Below, piece by piece: positions 36,722 to 47,561 of a stretch of 64,000 nt of DNA. Numbering within the stretch: the stretch's first letter is position 1; every line of letters begins with the position of its first letter. The notes under the pieces were generated by a model. It ran no database searches. It saw only the letters and a program-made list of their open reading frames with translations, and was not told the origin of the DNA. The stretch is from Montifringilla adamsi. Lineage: Eukaryota; Chordata; Aves; Passeriformes; Passeridae. Both the position numbers and the translations under genes were made by a program. The DNA lies in contig JAGGNK010015336.1 in assembly GCA_017590115.1 (NCBI GenBank), positions 1,650,768 through 1,714,767 on the forward strand, read 5' to 3'.

Positions 36722-36824
36722 TAGACTTGGTCCTTGTAGGTCCCTTCCAACACAGGCATCCCTGGCAGTGCTCAAGTCCAGTTTGGATGGGACATGGAGC
36801 AACCTGGGTAGTGAAATGTGTCTT
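36722..36824 (+). mobile_element. Rearranged CR1 tail
   Basis: Two CR1 pieces appear in the wrong order. The near-terminal segment (GACTTGGTCCTTGTAGG, TCCCTTCCAACACAG) is followed at about 36756 by a segment that normally lies about 50-100 bases upstream of it (GCATCCCTGGCAGTGCTCAAG, CAGTTTGGATGGGACATGG). Either two insertions abut or one copy was duplicated and trimmed. Confidence 0.75.
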
Positions 36825-38379
36825 CTCCAGAAGCACAGCTCCTCTGTCCACTCCATGCTAGCATGTAGCTACATAGAGTCTCTGAGGAACCTCAAAGGGG
36901 TCCCATTTCTGTCCCACTGAAGCCAGTGTTGCCTCCTCAATTATGTACCTACAACATTATTCAGAACATGTGGCACCCTTCAAAACACAATTTTAGAGCC
37001 CTGCTTTATCATTTCATGAGGATTCATTTTCAGAGGGTTATACCAACTCTATTTAAATTAGAAATCACATCCACTTTTTATGCCTGAGGATTCACAATAA
37101 GAACAACAAGAGCTCCCACCACAAATAAAGAAGCGAGTGAATTTCTCATCATGGAATTACCACTGAGGTTATTACTGAATAGCTTTTGGTTTTTTTCCTG
37201 ATCATTAATGTTGGTCTGCTTCTCTGGATGGCTTATTGGCAAGGAGCAGAATGAGCATCCCATGCAGCAAACACAGGCAAGAGGCAATCTAAATGTAAGG
37301 TTAGTTAAGTGCTGTGCTGCTATTTAATGCACTATTGCAAGCTTAAAGTGTCAGGCAGGAATTTTGCTTAGATAAAACAAAAACTGACCCAAAAGGATGT
37401 TTTTTTGTTTTTTTTTTTACCAACATTATATCTCCTGAGATCATTTACATTGACACTGGGTGTGATTTCTTTTTGGAACATTTTAGTGGTTTTTTAGCTA
37501 GTACAAATTACAGCACAGAGGTGGGATTCATTTGCCAAATGAAGATGCCCAGTGCTATCTGACATGCCTGGCAGCATCCAAAAATCTCTGTGGGCAAGAC
37601 AGAAATAGTCCAGAACCTGAGTGACCGACCTCTTCCTGGATCAATAGCTCAAAGGCATCCGTGCTAGAGTGAATCTTTCTCCAGCTGACTCTGCTCATCA
37701 CTGAAAGAACTTGATTTTCTGGATTTCCAGGGCAATTTCACATGGCCTGTGATACCCAAGCTGCCTGGAAGTGGCAGAGGGACACTGGAGGTCTCTGTTC
37801 TAAGCATCTGAGTGCTGCCCGTGGTCTGCCTTGATTTTAATGGGAGATCAAACACTATCACACAGCCAACACCTACATGTGGATATCCTAAATCCTGAGT
37901 GCTACCTGTGCTGTCAGCTCGGGGAGGCTCAAATCCAGCCTGGATTTGATGGATCCTCATCCAAAACCATGTGCAGTCAGCAAAGGTCTGTTCATGTGGC
38001 TGATTCAGCATCCCCAAGCACCATTCTCATTGCTTACAGGAATACAAATGACATGGGGTGAGGAGGATGTGAGGGAAAAGTGCAACCTGAGGGGAGGTAC
38101 CTGAGCTTGGATTTCTGGAATCATGATGTGTCTGCTTTTTCTGGGCTACAGACAGTCTGACAACCACAGATGTAGACTTGGCCAGATCATGTTGTCATGA
38201 TGGATGGAGTGAGGATGGAGTGAGGCAGGCTTTAACCTCTCCCACTTCCATTACTGGGTAAATCTGCAGCAGAGCTGGAGTTTGTAACTGGGACTGGATG
38301 GGAGGCTGGAGGGAGAAATTTTTTTTCATAAAACAAGCAGGTGAAACTTCCAGGCTTTAGCTACCAATTAGTTTAATCA
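36825..38379. other. Non-coding stretch, nothing recognised
   Basis: Unique-looking sequence. A T-rich patch lies at 37399-37418. A 117-codon minus-strand open frame (37664-38017) has no domain signature. Confidence 0.4.
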
Positions 38380-38600
38380 TTAGGTGATAGCAGTGGTTAA
38401 AAAGCACCACTATTAAGGAAGGTCTCGTTAATCATTTTGATAAGAACGAAAAAAGCGTATTTATCTCAGTGGCAATGAGATGTAGATTAGAGGAATTCTC
38501 CTCTTTCACCCCACTCACAGACACTTGAGTTTTCCTTTAATTACTTGCAAATAGCAGCTTATTCAATTAAGCAGCAGAGCAGAACATAACCCCCTTCTAG
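38380..38600. other. Candidate conserved non-coding element
   Basis: Repeat-free and AT-rich, with two retained CpGs (a TCTCGTTAATC word and a GAACGAAAAAAGCGTATTTATC word near 38436-38463) and several ATTA-type cores. No reading frame. Inference from texture only. Confidence 0.2.
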
Positions 38601-38699
38601 TCTTCTTAGGCTCTCTCTTGGTTCTTTCTGTGTGGTGCCAGAGATAAGTGAAGCCCTTTCTCCTGACAGCAGCCTTCTGGGTCAGCAGCATTAGCTTCG

Positions 38700-38815
38700 T
38701 GTTATAGAGGCAGATCTGAAGGACACAGAGAGATCAAACAACATCCTCAGAGCCGTAGAGGAAAGGGGAGGTGTCAGGAAGACCTGAACCTGATTCTCAG
38801 AGGGCTGACACTGCT
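38700..38815 (+). mobile_element. Possible MIR-like ancient SINE core
   Basis: The layout GAGGCAGATCTGAAGGACAC, AGAGAGATCAAACAACATCC, TCAGAGCC and then GGAAGACCTGAACCTGATTC follows the MIR pattern (cacagagaggttaag, a cacacagc-type word, then a gaacccag word). Divergence is high and the call is weak. Confidence 0.3.
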
Positions 38816-39469
38816 TGTCAAATCAACAGCAGGATTTTTGCTTCCTTTATAATCTGCAAAGTGATGATAACAGGCTTCTCTACATGGGTGATTGGAAATT
38901 CCTGGAGGTGGCAGTGGTGGCAGCAGAGTTTTCCCCTGCTTTTTCTTGATCGAAAGGAAAATCAATGTCAGTGGTATAGGCTATAGAGTGGTGTTGTGCT
39001 AAGCTGTTCCACTGTTGTCCTGCTCACTTAGTACATCTATCATGGGCAGAGTTTCACTGCTCACTGAGCATGCAGTAGTCAGGAATGCAGTGTGAACGAC
39101 AGCAGCCTGCTTGTCTAACCCTTCTGACTAAACCTGAAAAAATCCACCTCGAGGTTTCTTTGTGAGCCCCTGAACTATTTGCTGTGTGTCCTGGGGTTGA
39201 AAGAAGTTCACACCCTGGCACAGAGCACTCTGCCCTTTGCTGTGGCTAGGTGGGTGTCTCAGTTCCCTGAGTGTGCCTCCCCTACTCCTGAAAGAAGGAG
39301 CTGGAAGGAGACTCCAGATATTGTGTGCACACTGTTATTCCAGGGTAGAAACCTCCCTGCAGCATATCAGGCTCTCTGTACTGCTGAGGGATGAAAAATG
39401 TGGGTTTTTCACATTTATCTGGAGAGTTGGAAGTGCCCCAAGGGTAGTCCACAGGCAGGACAGTACACA
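38816..39469. other. Non-coding stretch, nothing recognised
   Basis: No repeat family or exon recognised. A 156-codon plus frame (39237-39707) runs through the following CR1, so it is not a real gene. Confidence 0.4.
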
Positions 39470-39617
39470 ACCCCAAGCCTGCCAGAGTTCAAGGAGTGTT
39501 TGGACTATGCTTTCAAGCTCATGGTGGGATTTTTGGGTCTGTCTTATGCAGGGCCAGGAGCTGGACTCAATGATTTTTGTGAGACTCTTCCAGCTCGGGA
39601 TATTCTATGATTTGATG
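39470..39617 (+). mobile_element. CR1 LINE 3'-end fragment
   Basis: Plus-orientation CR1 of a subfamily differing from most others here. CAGAGTTCAAGGAGTGTTTGG and CAGGAGCTGGACTCAATGA are followed by CTCTTCCAGCTCGGGATATTC and TATGATTTGATGA. Confidence 0.88.
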
Positions 39618-41319
39618 ACATCAGGGACTTGGGCCACCATCAGTTGTCTGGGATGCAAAAGAGAGTCCCAGCAGCTGCCTGGAGTGTTTGAGTTGTCCAT
39701 CTTCTGACCTCTTGCAGGGTCTGCGGACCCAGGTAGCCTGGGAGGTCCTGGCAGCTCAGCACTGCTTCCAGGCCAGGGATGTACACAAGAGCCTTTTCTG
39801 GGCTGTGTGGGAACCAGCTGAAGCCTGGCAACTGCAAGCTGGCCATGCCTGTCCTAACAATGCCTGTGCAGAGCTATTGTCTGCCAGGGCACACACCATC
39901 AAATCCCTTTTTCTATTTGCAGCTCTCTGGGTTCATGCCATGTGTTTGAAAGTCATTTTCCCAGAGTAGGCTGACAAATATGAAAAGCCAAATGCCCTTC
40001 TGCTTGCAGAATGGGAGGAAAAGCCTAAAATCTTCCTTGCCTCTTCCTTGATATTCAGTGCAAGAACAGATGGATGGAGTGTACAATTCCATAGGAATGC
40101 AGCTGTAATTTCATGTGAACTAATACTCAGTTGTTAAACCAGCTACCAGAGAGGAAAAAGAATCCTTCAAGCTGATTTTAACAGACACCTGGCCCCTCTG
40201 CTTTTGCTTGTTTTCCTGCTACCAAGATCCCTCAGCATTTCTCTGTGTGCAATTCAAGATGTAAAGTGCACTGAAAATTTCCTGGCGTGGTCTGGGTGGA
40301 TGGATGTAGAAGAGCTATGGCAAGGCAGGATGTTCTTGGAGCTGGAGTTTTTCTTGGATGTGAGCCCAGGATTTTTTGGATTGGGGGCCAGTTTTACTGA
40401 ACGGTTCATGAACTCTTGAGGACTGGGCCCAGATTTCCTCTGTCAAAGCTCCACACAGCTCTACTGGGACAGACTGGAGCATACCATAGCTGTAACCATT
40501 CCACGAGAAATTTTAGCCCTGCAGAGTTCAGCTTTGTTGTGTTTGGCCATAATTTCTGCAGGTGAGATAGGAGGTCAGCACCCTGGGGAAAGGGGCTGCA
40601 GTGCTGAGTTTTAACTGGGAACTGAGTGCTTTACAGTGGGGCGCTGAACATGGAGAAATTAGAAGGTCTGGGGTTTACATCCCCGTATCTTCTGTGTCTC
40701 CTCAGCTATTTACTGCCATTCTTTCATCCCTTTCCCTATTCCCCTCATCGGTTATGCCCACCATTCCTCCCCAGTGATCAAGAATTGTCTCCTTCAGAAC
40801 GGACCTTTTGCTTTTACACTGCTTTGGGCCCTGTGCCCTGGAGATGCACAGCCAGGGGTGACCCTGTTGGAGCACACTGTAAGGCAAGGAGAGCCAAATC
40901 TGGTGAAATCTCATGTACTGATCACTGAGCAAGAGTTTTATAGCAAAAAATCCACCCATGAGAAACTGTTTTGGGGAGCACTTACTGCTTTATTGCAAAA
41001 TAGTCTGGGATTTAACTGATGTTTACATGACTAAGGATAATCAGGAATTAGGACCCTGGAGGTGACAGAGAAGCTAAAGTTATCTGATGGTAGGGACATT
41101 GCCAGTGAGGCCTGAGTTCAAAGGTCTCTGCTTAGCCATCTTCACAGTTATAAGGCTGTGGACTTGAAAAGGTAAAGGGCAACACTATACACACACATCT
41201 CCTTTTTTCACTTCTCTTTGATTATCCTCCCCACTCTGCTGTCTTCCTCACATTTCCAGTTCTAGTTCCCAGTGCACAGCTGCATTGCCTGCCATCCTTC
41301 AGGTTTAACCTGAAAGCTG
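39618..41319. other. Non-coding stretch, nothing recognised
   Basis: A CTCTTGCAG acceptor-like string at about 39709-39717 precedes a moderately GC-rich open stretch, but no matching donor or domain was seen. Remaining sequence is ordinary. Confidence 0.35.
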
Positions 41320-41612
41320 ACATAGAATCACAGAATCACTTAGGTTGGAAAAGACCTCCAAGATCATCGAGTCCAATCGTTGTCCAATCACCACCTTGTC
41401 AGCTAAACCACAGTACGGAGCACCATGTGCAGTCATTTCTCAAGCACCTCCAGGGGTGGTGACTCCAACCACCACCTTGAGCAGCCCATTCCAAAGTTTA
41501 AGCACCCTTTCTGTGAAGAAATTCTTCCTAATGTGCAACTTCAAGCTGCCCTGGCACAGCTGGGGGCTGTGTCCTCTCATCCTGTTGCTGGTTGCCTTCC
41601 TTTGAGATTCTT
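41320..41612 (-). mobile_element. CR1 LINE 3'-end fragment (about 290 bp)
   Basis: Minus-orientation CR1 of the same subfamily as the copy at 6137. The plus strand shows CATAGAATCACAGAATCAC, TTGGAAAAGACCTCCAAGATC, GGTGGTGACTCCAACCACC, AGCAGCCCATTCC and GAAATTCTTCCTAATGTGC. It is less diverged than most. Confidence 0.94.
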
Positions 41613-42589
41613 GAGGAGATGTCCCTAGGGGGCAGAGAGAGAGGAATTAGAGAAAGGACAGGTAATTGCCTTGTACAGTAGCCCATAGCACACACCTTGA
41701 GGTGCTACAGGTAGTCCTGGGGCCGGGGGCAGGTGTTTTTCCTCCTGCCCTCTATTAGCTGGAGGTGGCCACATGCCCTGAGGCGTGCGTGTTTCTCAGC
41801 CTTGACAAAGCTCTGGAGAGTCTGCTTTAAATCATAAATAAGAGAAGTCAGGATTTTCATGTTTCTCATATAGAATGGCTTTCCAGAAGGCCTGAGGCAC
41901 TCTGGTTTATTGGCAGAACTGTAGCGTGTTCAATCACAGGTGAATCAGAAATGGATGTGGTTGTACAAGCTCTGTGAGGTCTGGACATCACAGCCAGAAG
42001 TCTTGTACCAATCATACTTGTGCTCCTACTTCTCTGGATATATTTATTTCTGGATTTAAAAAGTGTTTTTCCCATGCACTCTTAATTGACAAATGGACGA
42101 AATTAAGTTACAACATTCTGGGGAATAACAACCTCACTGCTTGATTTCCATCATATATAATGTACTTCATAACTTAGGCACACACTGAAGTTCTTTGCCA
42201 AATTATAGCTTTTTTGAGCAAAGAAAACGAAGTTTTCCACACTTTTGCTGTAATGTGCTTCCTTGCTGGTAATACTGCTTTGACAAATGCACCTTTCTGC
42301 TTACACTGATTTGATTCATTTTACACTCAAGTCCTAACCGTGTTGGAAGAAACTGCTCATAATTTTGATAACCTTATCAAAGAATTTCCTTCCAATAGAG
42401 TAACATTTTTAGGCAACTCCAGGTGATCTATTTTCCTAAGTTCCCTGGAACCTCACCTTATTGGAGGGCAGTGGAATTTGAATAATTATACTGTGTGTGG
42501 ATGTACTTGCTGTGGAGCTGGCAGTAAATATTACTTTTCTACCCCATCCTTCTTTTCCTTCTCAGGAATAAAGAGATTTTTCTTAAGTA
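41613..42589. other. Non-coding stretch, nothing recognised
   Basis: AT-rich sequence without a recognised repeat or exon. Confidence 0.4.
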
Positions 42590-43010
42590 CATTATACCTT
42601 TCCCATGTTAACTTTTTGTTAATCATCTAAGCCATTATATTTTGAACACATGATTCAATGTCTTGCTACGTTTGTGTCTACATGAAAGAGCCATTTATCA
42701 AAAAAAGTGCCTTTGGGAGAGAGAGCTTTTCCACTGAAATGAAGATAATCCTATTGTTTGACAGATCCCATTGAGATCATCTACTGAACCCAATCAAGGA
42801 CCTTCATAATGATATGAAATGGTAATAATAAGGCAAGATTCTGTTTTCTTGACTCATCCAAGGGGATATAATTAAGTGAACATCAAAACTAATTTTAAAA
42901 GTGCTGTCTAATAATGTGGCCTATTTTGCTTTTACAGGCTCAGTTGATTCCATTCTCTTATGGCTTGACATTTCAGTGTAAATGTTAGTGTCTGAATTTA
43001 TAATAAAACT
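42590..43010. other. Candidate conserved non-coding element
   Basis: About 420 bases, AT-rich, free of repeats and dense in short transcription-factor-like cores. Examples are a SOX-type CTATTGTTTGAC at about 42751 and several TAAT/ATTA words. No frame is sustained. Inference from texture only. Confidence 0.22.
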
Positions 43011-43656
43011 GGTGGGTTTCTTACCAGTTTTCCCAGAGATGTATGCACCTTCTAGCTGATGCCAGGTTTTATGGGTTTTGGATTGTTTTTTTTGTTTTTT
43101 GTTTTTATTTTTCTTTTCTCCCCAGGTAGTTATTTAGAATTAGAAACTCCATATATTGACATCATCACAAGGGACTGCATTCGTGGTAAGGATTTGGGGT
43201 AATTTGGTGACAGGCTGGCTGTACAATGTCCTTTCCATGATCCTGACTGCTCCAGTTCACCTGCAGCACTTCCCTGAGCACTGAGCATGTGGACAGCATA
43301 TCCACCAGCCCTGTCTTGGATATATCCCTCTTCCTGCTTTATATTCCTCCACCTGTGCTTGGATAGAGCTTTAAGCCAACTCTTATCAAGTGCTTCTTTT
43401 CATCCTCTGTTGGCTGATGTCATTCTTTCTTGCTCAATAAACCCTTCTTTCAAAAGCCAATAAATATTGCATTAGTTGACTTGTCAAGGTCACCTTCTCT
43501 CAGCTTTTCTTCTCTGTGACTTTTTTATTGTCACATTTATGCCCATGTCCATGTTTGTGCAGCATCTACAGCACCACCCTGACCTGGTCTCTCCTCTCTG
43601 CTTGTGTGGAATGAGGATCAGCTGGTGGCTGTGTTAGTCAGCTGGGAATTATATCC
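43011..43656. other. Non-coding stretch with a T/G-rich patch
   Basis: A TTTTTTTTGTTTTTTG-type patch at 43084-43112; otherwise unremarkable. Confidence 0.4.
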
Positions 43657-43925
43657 AGAGAATCCTGGAATGGCTTGGGATGGAAGGGACCTTCAATATT
43701 ACCTTGTTCCAACCCCCTGCCATGGATAGAGACACCTTCCACTATCCCAGGTTGCTCCAAGTCCCTCCAACCTGGTCTTGGACACTTCCCAGGATGGGGC
43801 AGCCACAGCTTCTCTGGGCAACCTGTGCCAGGGCTTCACCACCCTCACAGGGAAGAATTTCCTCCTAATATCTAATCTAAATCCCCTCTCCATGACCATT
43901 ACCCCTTGTTCTGTTACTGTGGGAA
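43657..43925 (-). mobile_element. CR1 LINE 3'-end fragment
   Basis: Minus-orientation CR1 of about 270 bases: GAATCCTGGAATGGCTTGGG, CTTGTTCCAACCCCCTGCC, CTATCCCAGGTTGCTCC, CAGCCACAGCTTCTCTGGGC, CCTCCTAATATCTAATCTAAA and CCCTTGTTCTGTTACTG. Confidence 0.95.
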
Positions 43926-44185
43926 GGGGTAGTAAAAAGTCCCTTCCAGCCTTCTTGTAAATAAATTCTTATTGTAATTAAATTCTATCTTTTGCTGTCC
44001 CTATTACCTTTCTCAATATTTTTACCATAATAAGTTATGAAGAATACAAGGAAGTTGTGAGTGTAAAACACACGTTGCAATGCATAAATTTTTGCCAATC
44101 TGTTTTCAGTTTGATGTCAAAAGCAAGCCAAGGGTTCAATAATGTGTACAACTGTGATTTGAGGGCAGTGGAGGAAGAGAAGAGA

Positions 44186-44345
44186 GGTGGTGGCTGCCCC
44201 ATCCCTGGAAACTTTCAGGTTTAGGTTGGACAGAGCTCTGAGCAACTTTATCTTCTTGAAGGTGTCCCTGATCATAGCAGGAGGGTTGGACTTGGTGACA
44301 TTTAAAGGTCCCCTCTAACCCAAAATAGTCCATGATTCAGTGATT
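44186..44345 (+). mobile_element. CR1 LINE 3'-end fragment
   Basis: Plus-orientation tail: GGCTGCCCCATCCCTGGAAAC, TTTAGGTTGGACAGAGC, TTGAAGGTGTCCCTGATC, GAGGGTTGGACTTGGTGAC, AAGGTCCCCTCTAACCC and a decayed octamer end. Confidence 0.92.
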
Positions 44346-45734
44346 TATGGCTTGGCTGGCTGCATTACCATGGGATGGCCTGGCACCCCACCACAAGGAG
44401 TGAGTTTGAGGAAACCATTTGCCTCCCCTTCAGAAATAAATCGAGTGTACTCACTAAAATCAGCCCAAATCTGCTCTTATCTCTGATAGTTTTTAGTGGG
44501 AGAAAGCAGCTCCATTCCTGGTGCTTGGATGGCAGTGTAGCAGTTCATGTCCTTAGTGCTGGGCTTCTGTTTCAGCCCCAAGAAGGTTTTTGTTGTGCAG
44601 CACAGCAAGGTCATTAATCAACAAATCAGTAAAAGCACCATGAAATCACTCCAGTGATGCCTGAAATGGAGAATTTTTGTAGGCAATAACATAGCTGAGA
44701 CTGGAACATTGGCAGTGAGGTGCTTCCCAGGGACAGGGAATGTGTGAAGGGGGTGGTAGCACTGCCCATTGCTGTTTTAGGTGGTCACAGTCACCGACCT
44801 TTGCTGCTGCTGCTGCTGCTGCGGGAGTGAAGGACATGGAGGGGCCAATTTGGGATCTCCAAACTGTGAGCTCAGAGGCTCCACTACAGCAGTGGCTGCA
44901 ATGCTGCAATGGCTTCTCTGACTTCCTCCCACAGCCACGTCCTGAGCTCCTGAGAGCTAAGGCAGAAGGTGGTAATGCCCCCTTTAGTGCTTGGGTCAAG
45001 CTGTAGAAACATTTGAGTACTGCTTCTTTTGTAGAGCAATTTCCTCGCAGCTCTTGTTTTAGTTTTGTTTGTTTGTTTTTCTTTCTAGAACAGATAGTCA
45101 GGAAGGGTTAATCCTGGTCTCCACTGATACCCTGTACCTCCTTGCTTCCTCTGCCACTTTGCTCCCATCAGGTATGCTCTGCTCTGGCAAGACTTGTCAT
45201 ACTTATGAGGGAGCCTCAAATTTCCAGGTGGGCTCTGCATTTCCCGGTTTGGGAAGTTTGAGAGCTTTCCTGGCTGAGCAGGAGAGGGCAGCAAAACATA
45301 GAGGTTGAGAGAGAGAGGGAAAGAAATCCCCTCTCTGAGCGTGCAGGAGCTCATATCACAGTTTCAGGAAGGGTGCACTGGTGTGGAGTGGGATTTGGGG
45401 TTTTCCAGTGCTGCCCACAGGGATGTTTCTGCAGCCTGGACAAGTTTGCTGAGGTGGGCAGTTTGCTGTAGCTCACACCCGGAGCAGTCCTGCAGAGAAC
45501 ACAAGGCTGAACAGGGAGAATCCCTGTTCCTTGGATGGTCAGAGAGGTGGAAAACTTGATGACCTGCAGAGAATGAAGTGTCAGAGCCAACTGCCTCAGA
45601 GAGCAGCAAGATTTTCAGTGAGTACTGTGAATGTGGGGCCTTGGAGGAGGAGTTACCTCTCGTCTTTCTTGCCCCATGATGTGCAGCCAAAACCTCCCAA
45701 ACCACGGAACAGGACAAAATTTCAACAACAACAA
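44346..45734. other. Non-coding stretch
   Basis: Contains the GCT repeat at 44803. Open frames of about 117 codons on the minus strand have no recognised domain. Confidence 0.4.
44803..44822 (+). repeat. GCT trinucleotide repeat
   Basis: About seven uninterrupted GCT units; not within a supported coding frame. Confidence 0.85.
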
Positions 45735-46030
45735 AAAAGGATCAAGATCTTGGCAATGATGGGAACAAACACAGTCCATATAACAATTGGTGTGGAACAA
45801 ATAAGGAGTGTTGAGGAATGCAGTTACTGTGGCAACCTGGTAATAATAGATAACAGCAGTACAGAGGTGGAAATAGAAGTGAGAACAAGGAAAGCATCAA
45901 GAAGTACAAATATGCGAGTCGAAATCTAGAGCAATAAAATTATTGTTAGAGAATTAAAGCTGAAGCTATGCAACAGCATTGTTATGGGCTGGTATTTAAT
46001 TGGCAGAAGTATGTCCAGAGACAACTGCCC
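45735..46030 (+). pseudogene. Non-CR1 LINE reverse-transcriptase remnant
   Basis: One plus-strand frame from about 45735 to 46010 translates into the C-terminal connection typical of RTE-like and related LINE reverse transcriptases. It has an ITIGVEQIRSVEECSYCGN block, where the family usually has an I-x-G-E-x-x-E-x-V-x-x-F-x-Y-L-G layout. This is followed by EVEIEVRTRKASRS, the usual E-I-x-x-R-I-x-K-A, and ELKLKLCNSIVM, the usual T-K-L-K-L-Y-x-x-x-V-x. One in-frame stop (45926-45928) interrupts it and the usual Y-L-G is Y-C-G, so it is dead. The catalytic F-x-D-D part is upstream and not visible. It is unlike the CR1 copies, and the exact clade is unresolved. Confidence 0.6.
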
Positions 46031-46671
46031 CTGAATAAAACATCAGAGTTTTCATGCATGGTGGGTATGGAGAGTAGTAAGTGGGGGAAAATGGTTATAA
46101 ATCTGAAAGCACAGGAGAGATCAGCTGTATACTGGAGCATCCTGGAGTCACATCCCAGAGCATTAGGAAGCACCAGTTGGGCTACAAAGACTAGGAAAGG
46201 GGTTGATTACATTGAGACAGTGGTAGGAATTAACAAGGGGCTCCCAGGGTTGTGTGGGGATATAGAATGGGACACAGTGTTGTACACAGACATGGCTTTG
46301 AGCTTAGTAATTTAGTTACTAAACTTCCAGGTGGAGACAAATCTTTAGCAAACATCCTACTACCACCTCGCTGACTGCACAGATCTTCCCTAGCTGTAAT
46401 TCCTAGGATTTGTTTGGATCAAAAGCTGACATGAGGTGACACTCTGGGGGTATGGCTGGTGGAGATACTCTGCCACCGTCCATTAACACCCCAAGGATGC
46501 TGTTCACAGCCAAGGTTCCCAGCTGTTTGGAGATATTCCTAGGTTTTCTGCACATTCCTAGGTTTTCCCTCACAAAGATTAATGTGCAACTGAACCTGAT
46601 TGCTGCCATGGTTTTCCACTGCCTTGAATCAGGAGTCAAAAACTGCCTTTTTGTGGACACTTTTGTACAGG
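46031..46671. other. Non-coding stretch, possibly more of the LINE remnant
   Basis: A 115-codon plus frame at 45968-46315 overlaps the LINE remnant's end in another frame. Its sequence is not recognised and may be a frameshifted continuation or chance. Confidence 0.35.
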
Positions 46672-46765
46672 ATTACAGAATTATAGATTGGTTTGGTTTG
46701 GAGGGTGCCTAAACAGTCACCTAATTCCAAACACCCTTCCATGGGCAAGGACACCTACCTCCCTG
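46672..46765 (-). mobile_element. CR1 LINE terminal fragment
   Basis: Minus-orientation tail: GGATTACAGAATTATAGATTGG, GTTTGGAGGGTGCC, ACCTAATTCCAAACACCC and GGACACCTACC. Only about 95 bases, diverged. Confidence 0.85.
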
Positions 46766-47530
46766 TGGGCCATTGTACCTGAAACAGCACCTCATTTCCC
46801 CAGCAAGAGGGACAAATAACTTATTCCAATGCAAGGGGAAGGTTGTACAATGAGGGCCTGTAAAAGGAGGAAAAAGGGGAGCCATGGCCAGGCAGGGGGA
46901 ATTTAATTGCTGTGGCAGCTGAATGTGATTTGACACTGTTAGTTAGCACATTAATTTTGATGGTAAATAAATGTCCCTGTCTGTGGGAAAAGGTGCCATT
47001 TTGAAAATTGCTTTTACAGCAAAATGGAGCTTCAGTGAAATGAGAAAAGAAAAAAAAAAACATCCAAAACATCAGTGATTGTACAAACATTATGTTGTGA
47101 ATTAATCAATACTACTCAGAAAAAAGATGAAATATACTCATTTTCTTTCATCTCAGCATATTTTCAGATGGCCAAAGGAACCGTTACTATAACAGGCAAA
47201 TACATAAACACAGTATTGGAAGGATGGTAATATAAATTTAGGATGAAATAAAACAGAGTAAGAAAGTCAAAACAAACCCTCTCTGCTTTACTGAAACAAA
47301 ACACTTCAACACCAGAGTGAAATGAAGAAGTCAAAACAATCCGAATTTCCCATCAGATACTTCACCAAAATTAAAATATTTCAACACAATGTCTCTGTTT
47401 CCAAGAAATGTTGTTTACAGGTGGAAAATTGTTGTGCAACAGATGCTTCCAACTTATTGTAAAGTTGGAAACACACCTGAAAAATGGCATTTTTGTGGCC
47501 AACAGAGTTGGACAACTTTGGTTTTGGTTT

Positions 47531-47561
<31 letters not shown>

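Noticed and set aside
39237..39707. A 156-codon plus-strand open frame
   Set aside because: It runs through the CR1 fragment at 39470-39617.
47534..47560. T run as the poly-A of a minus-strand processed pseudogene
   Set aside because: No gene body or target duplication was recognisable on its right side.
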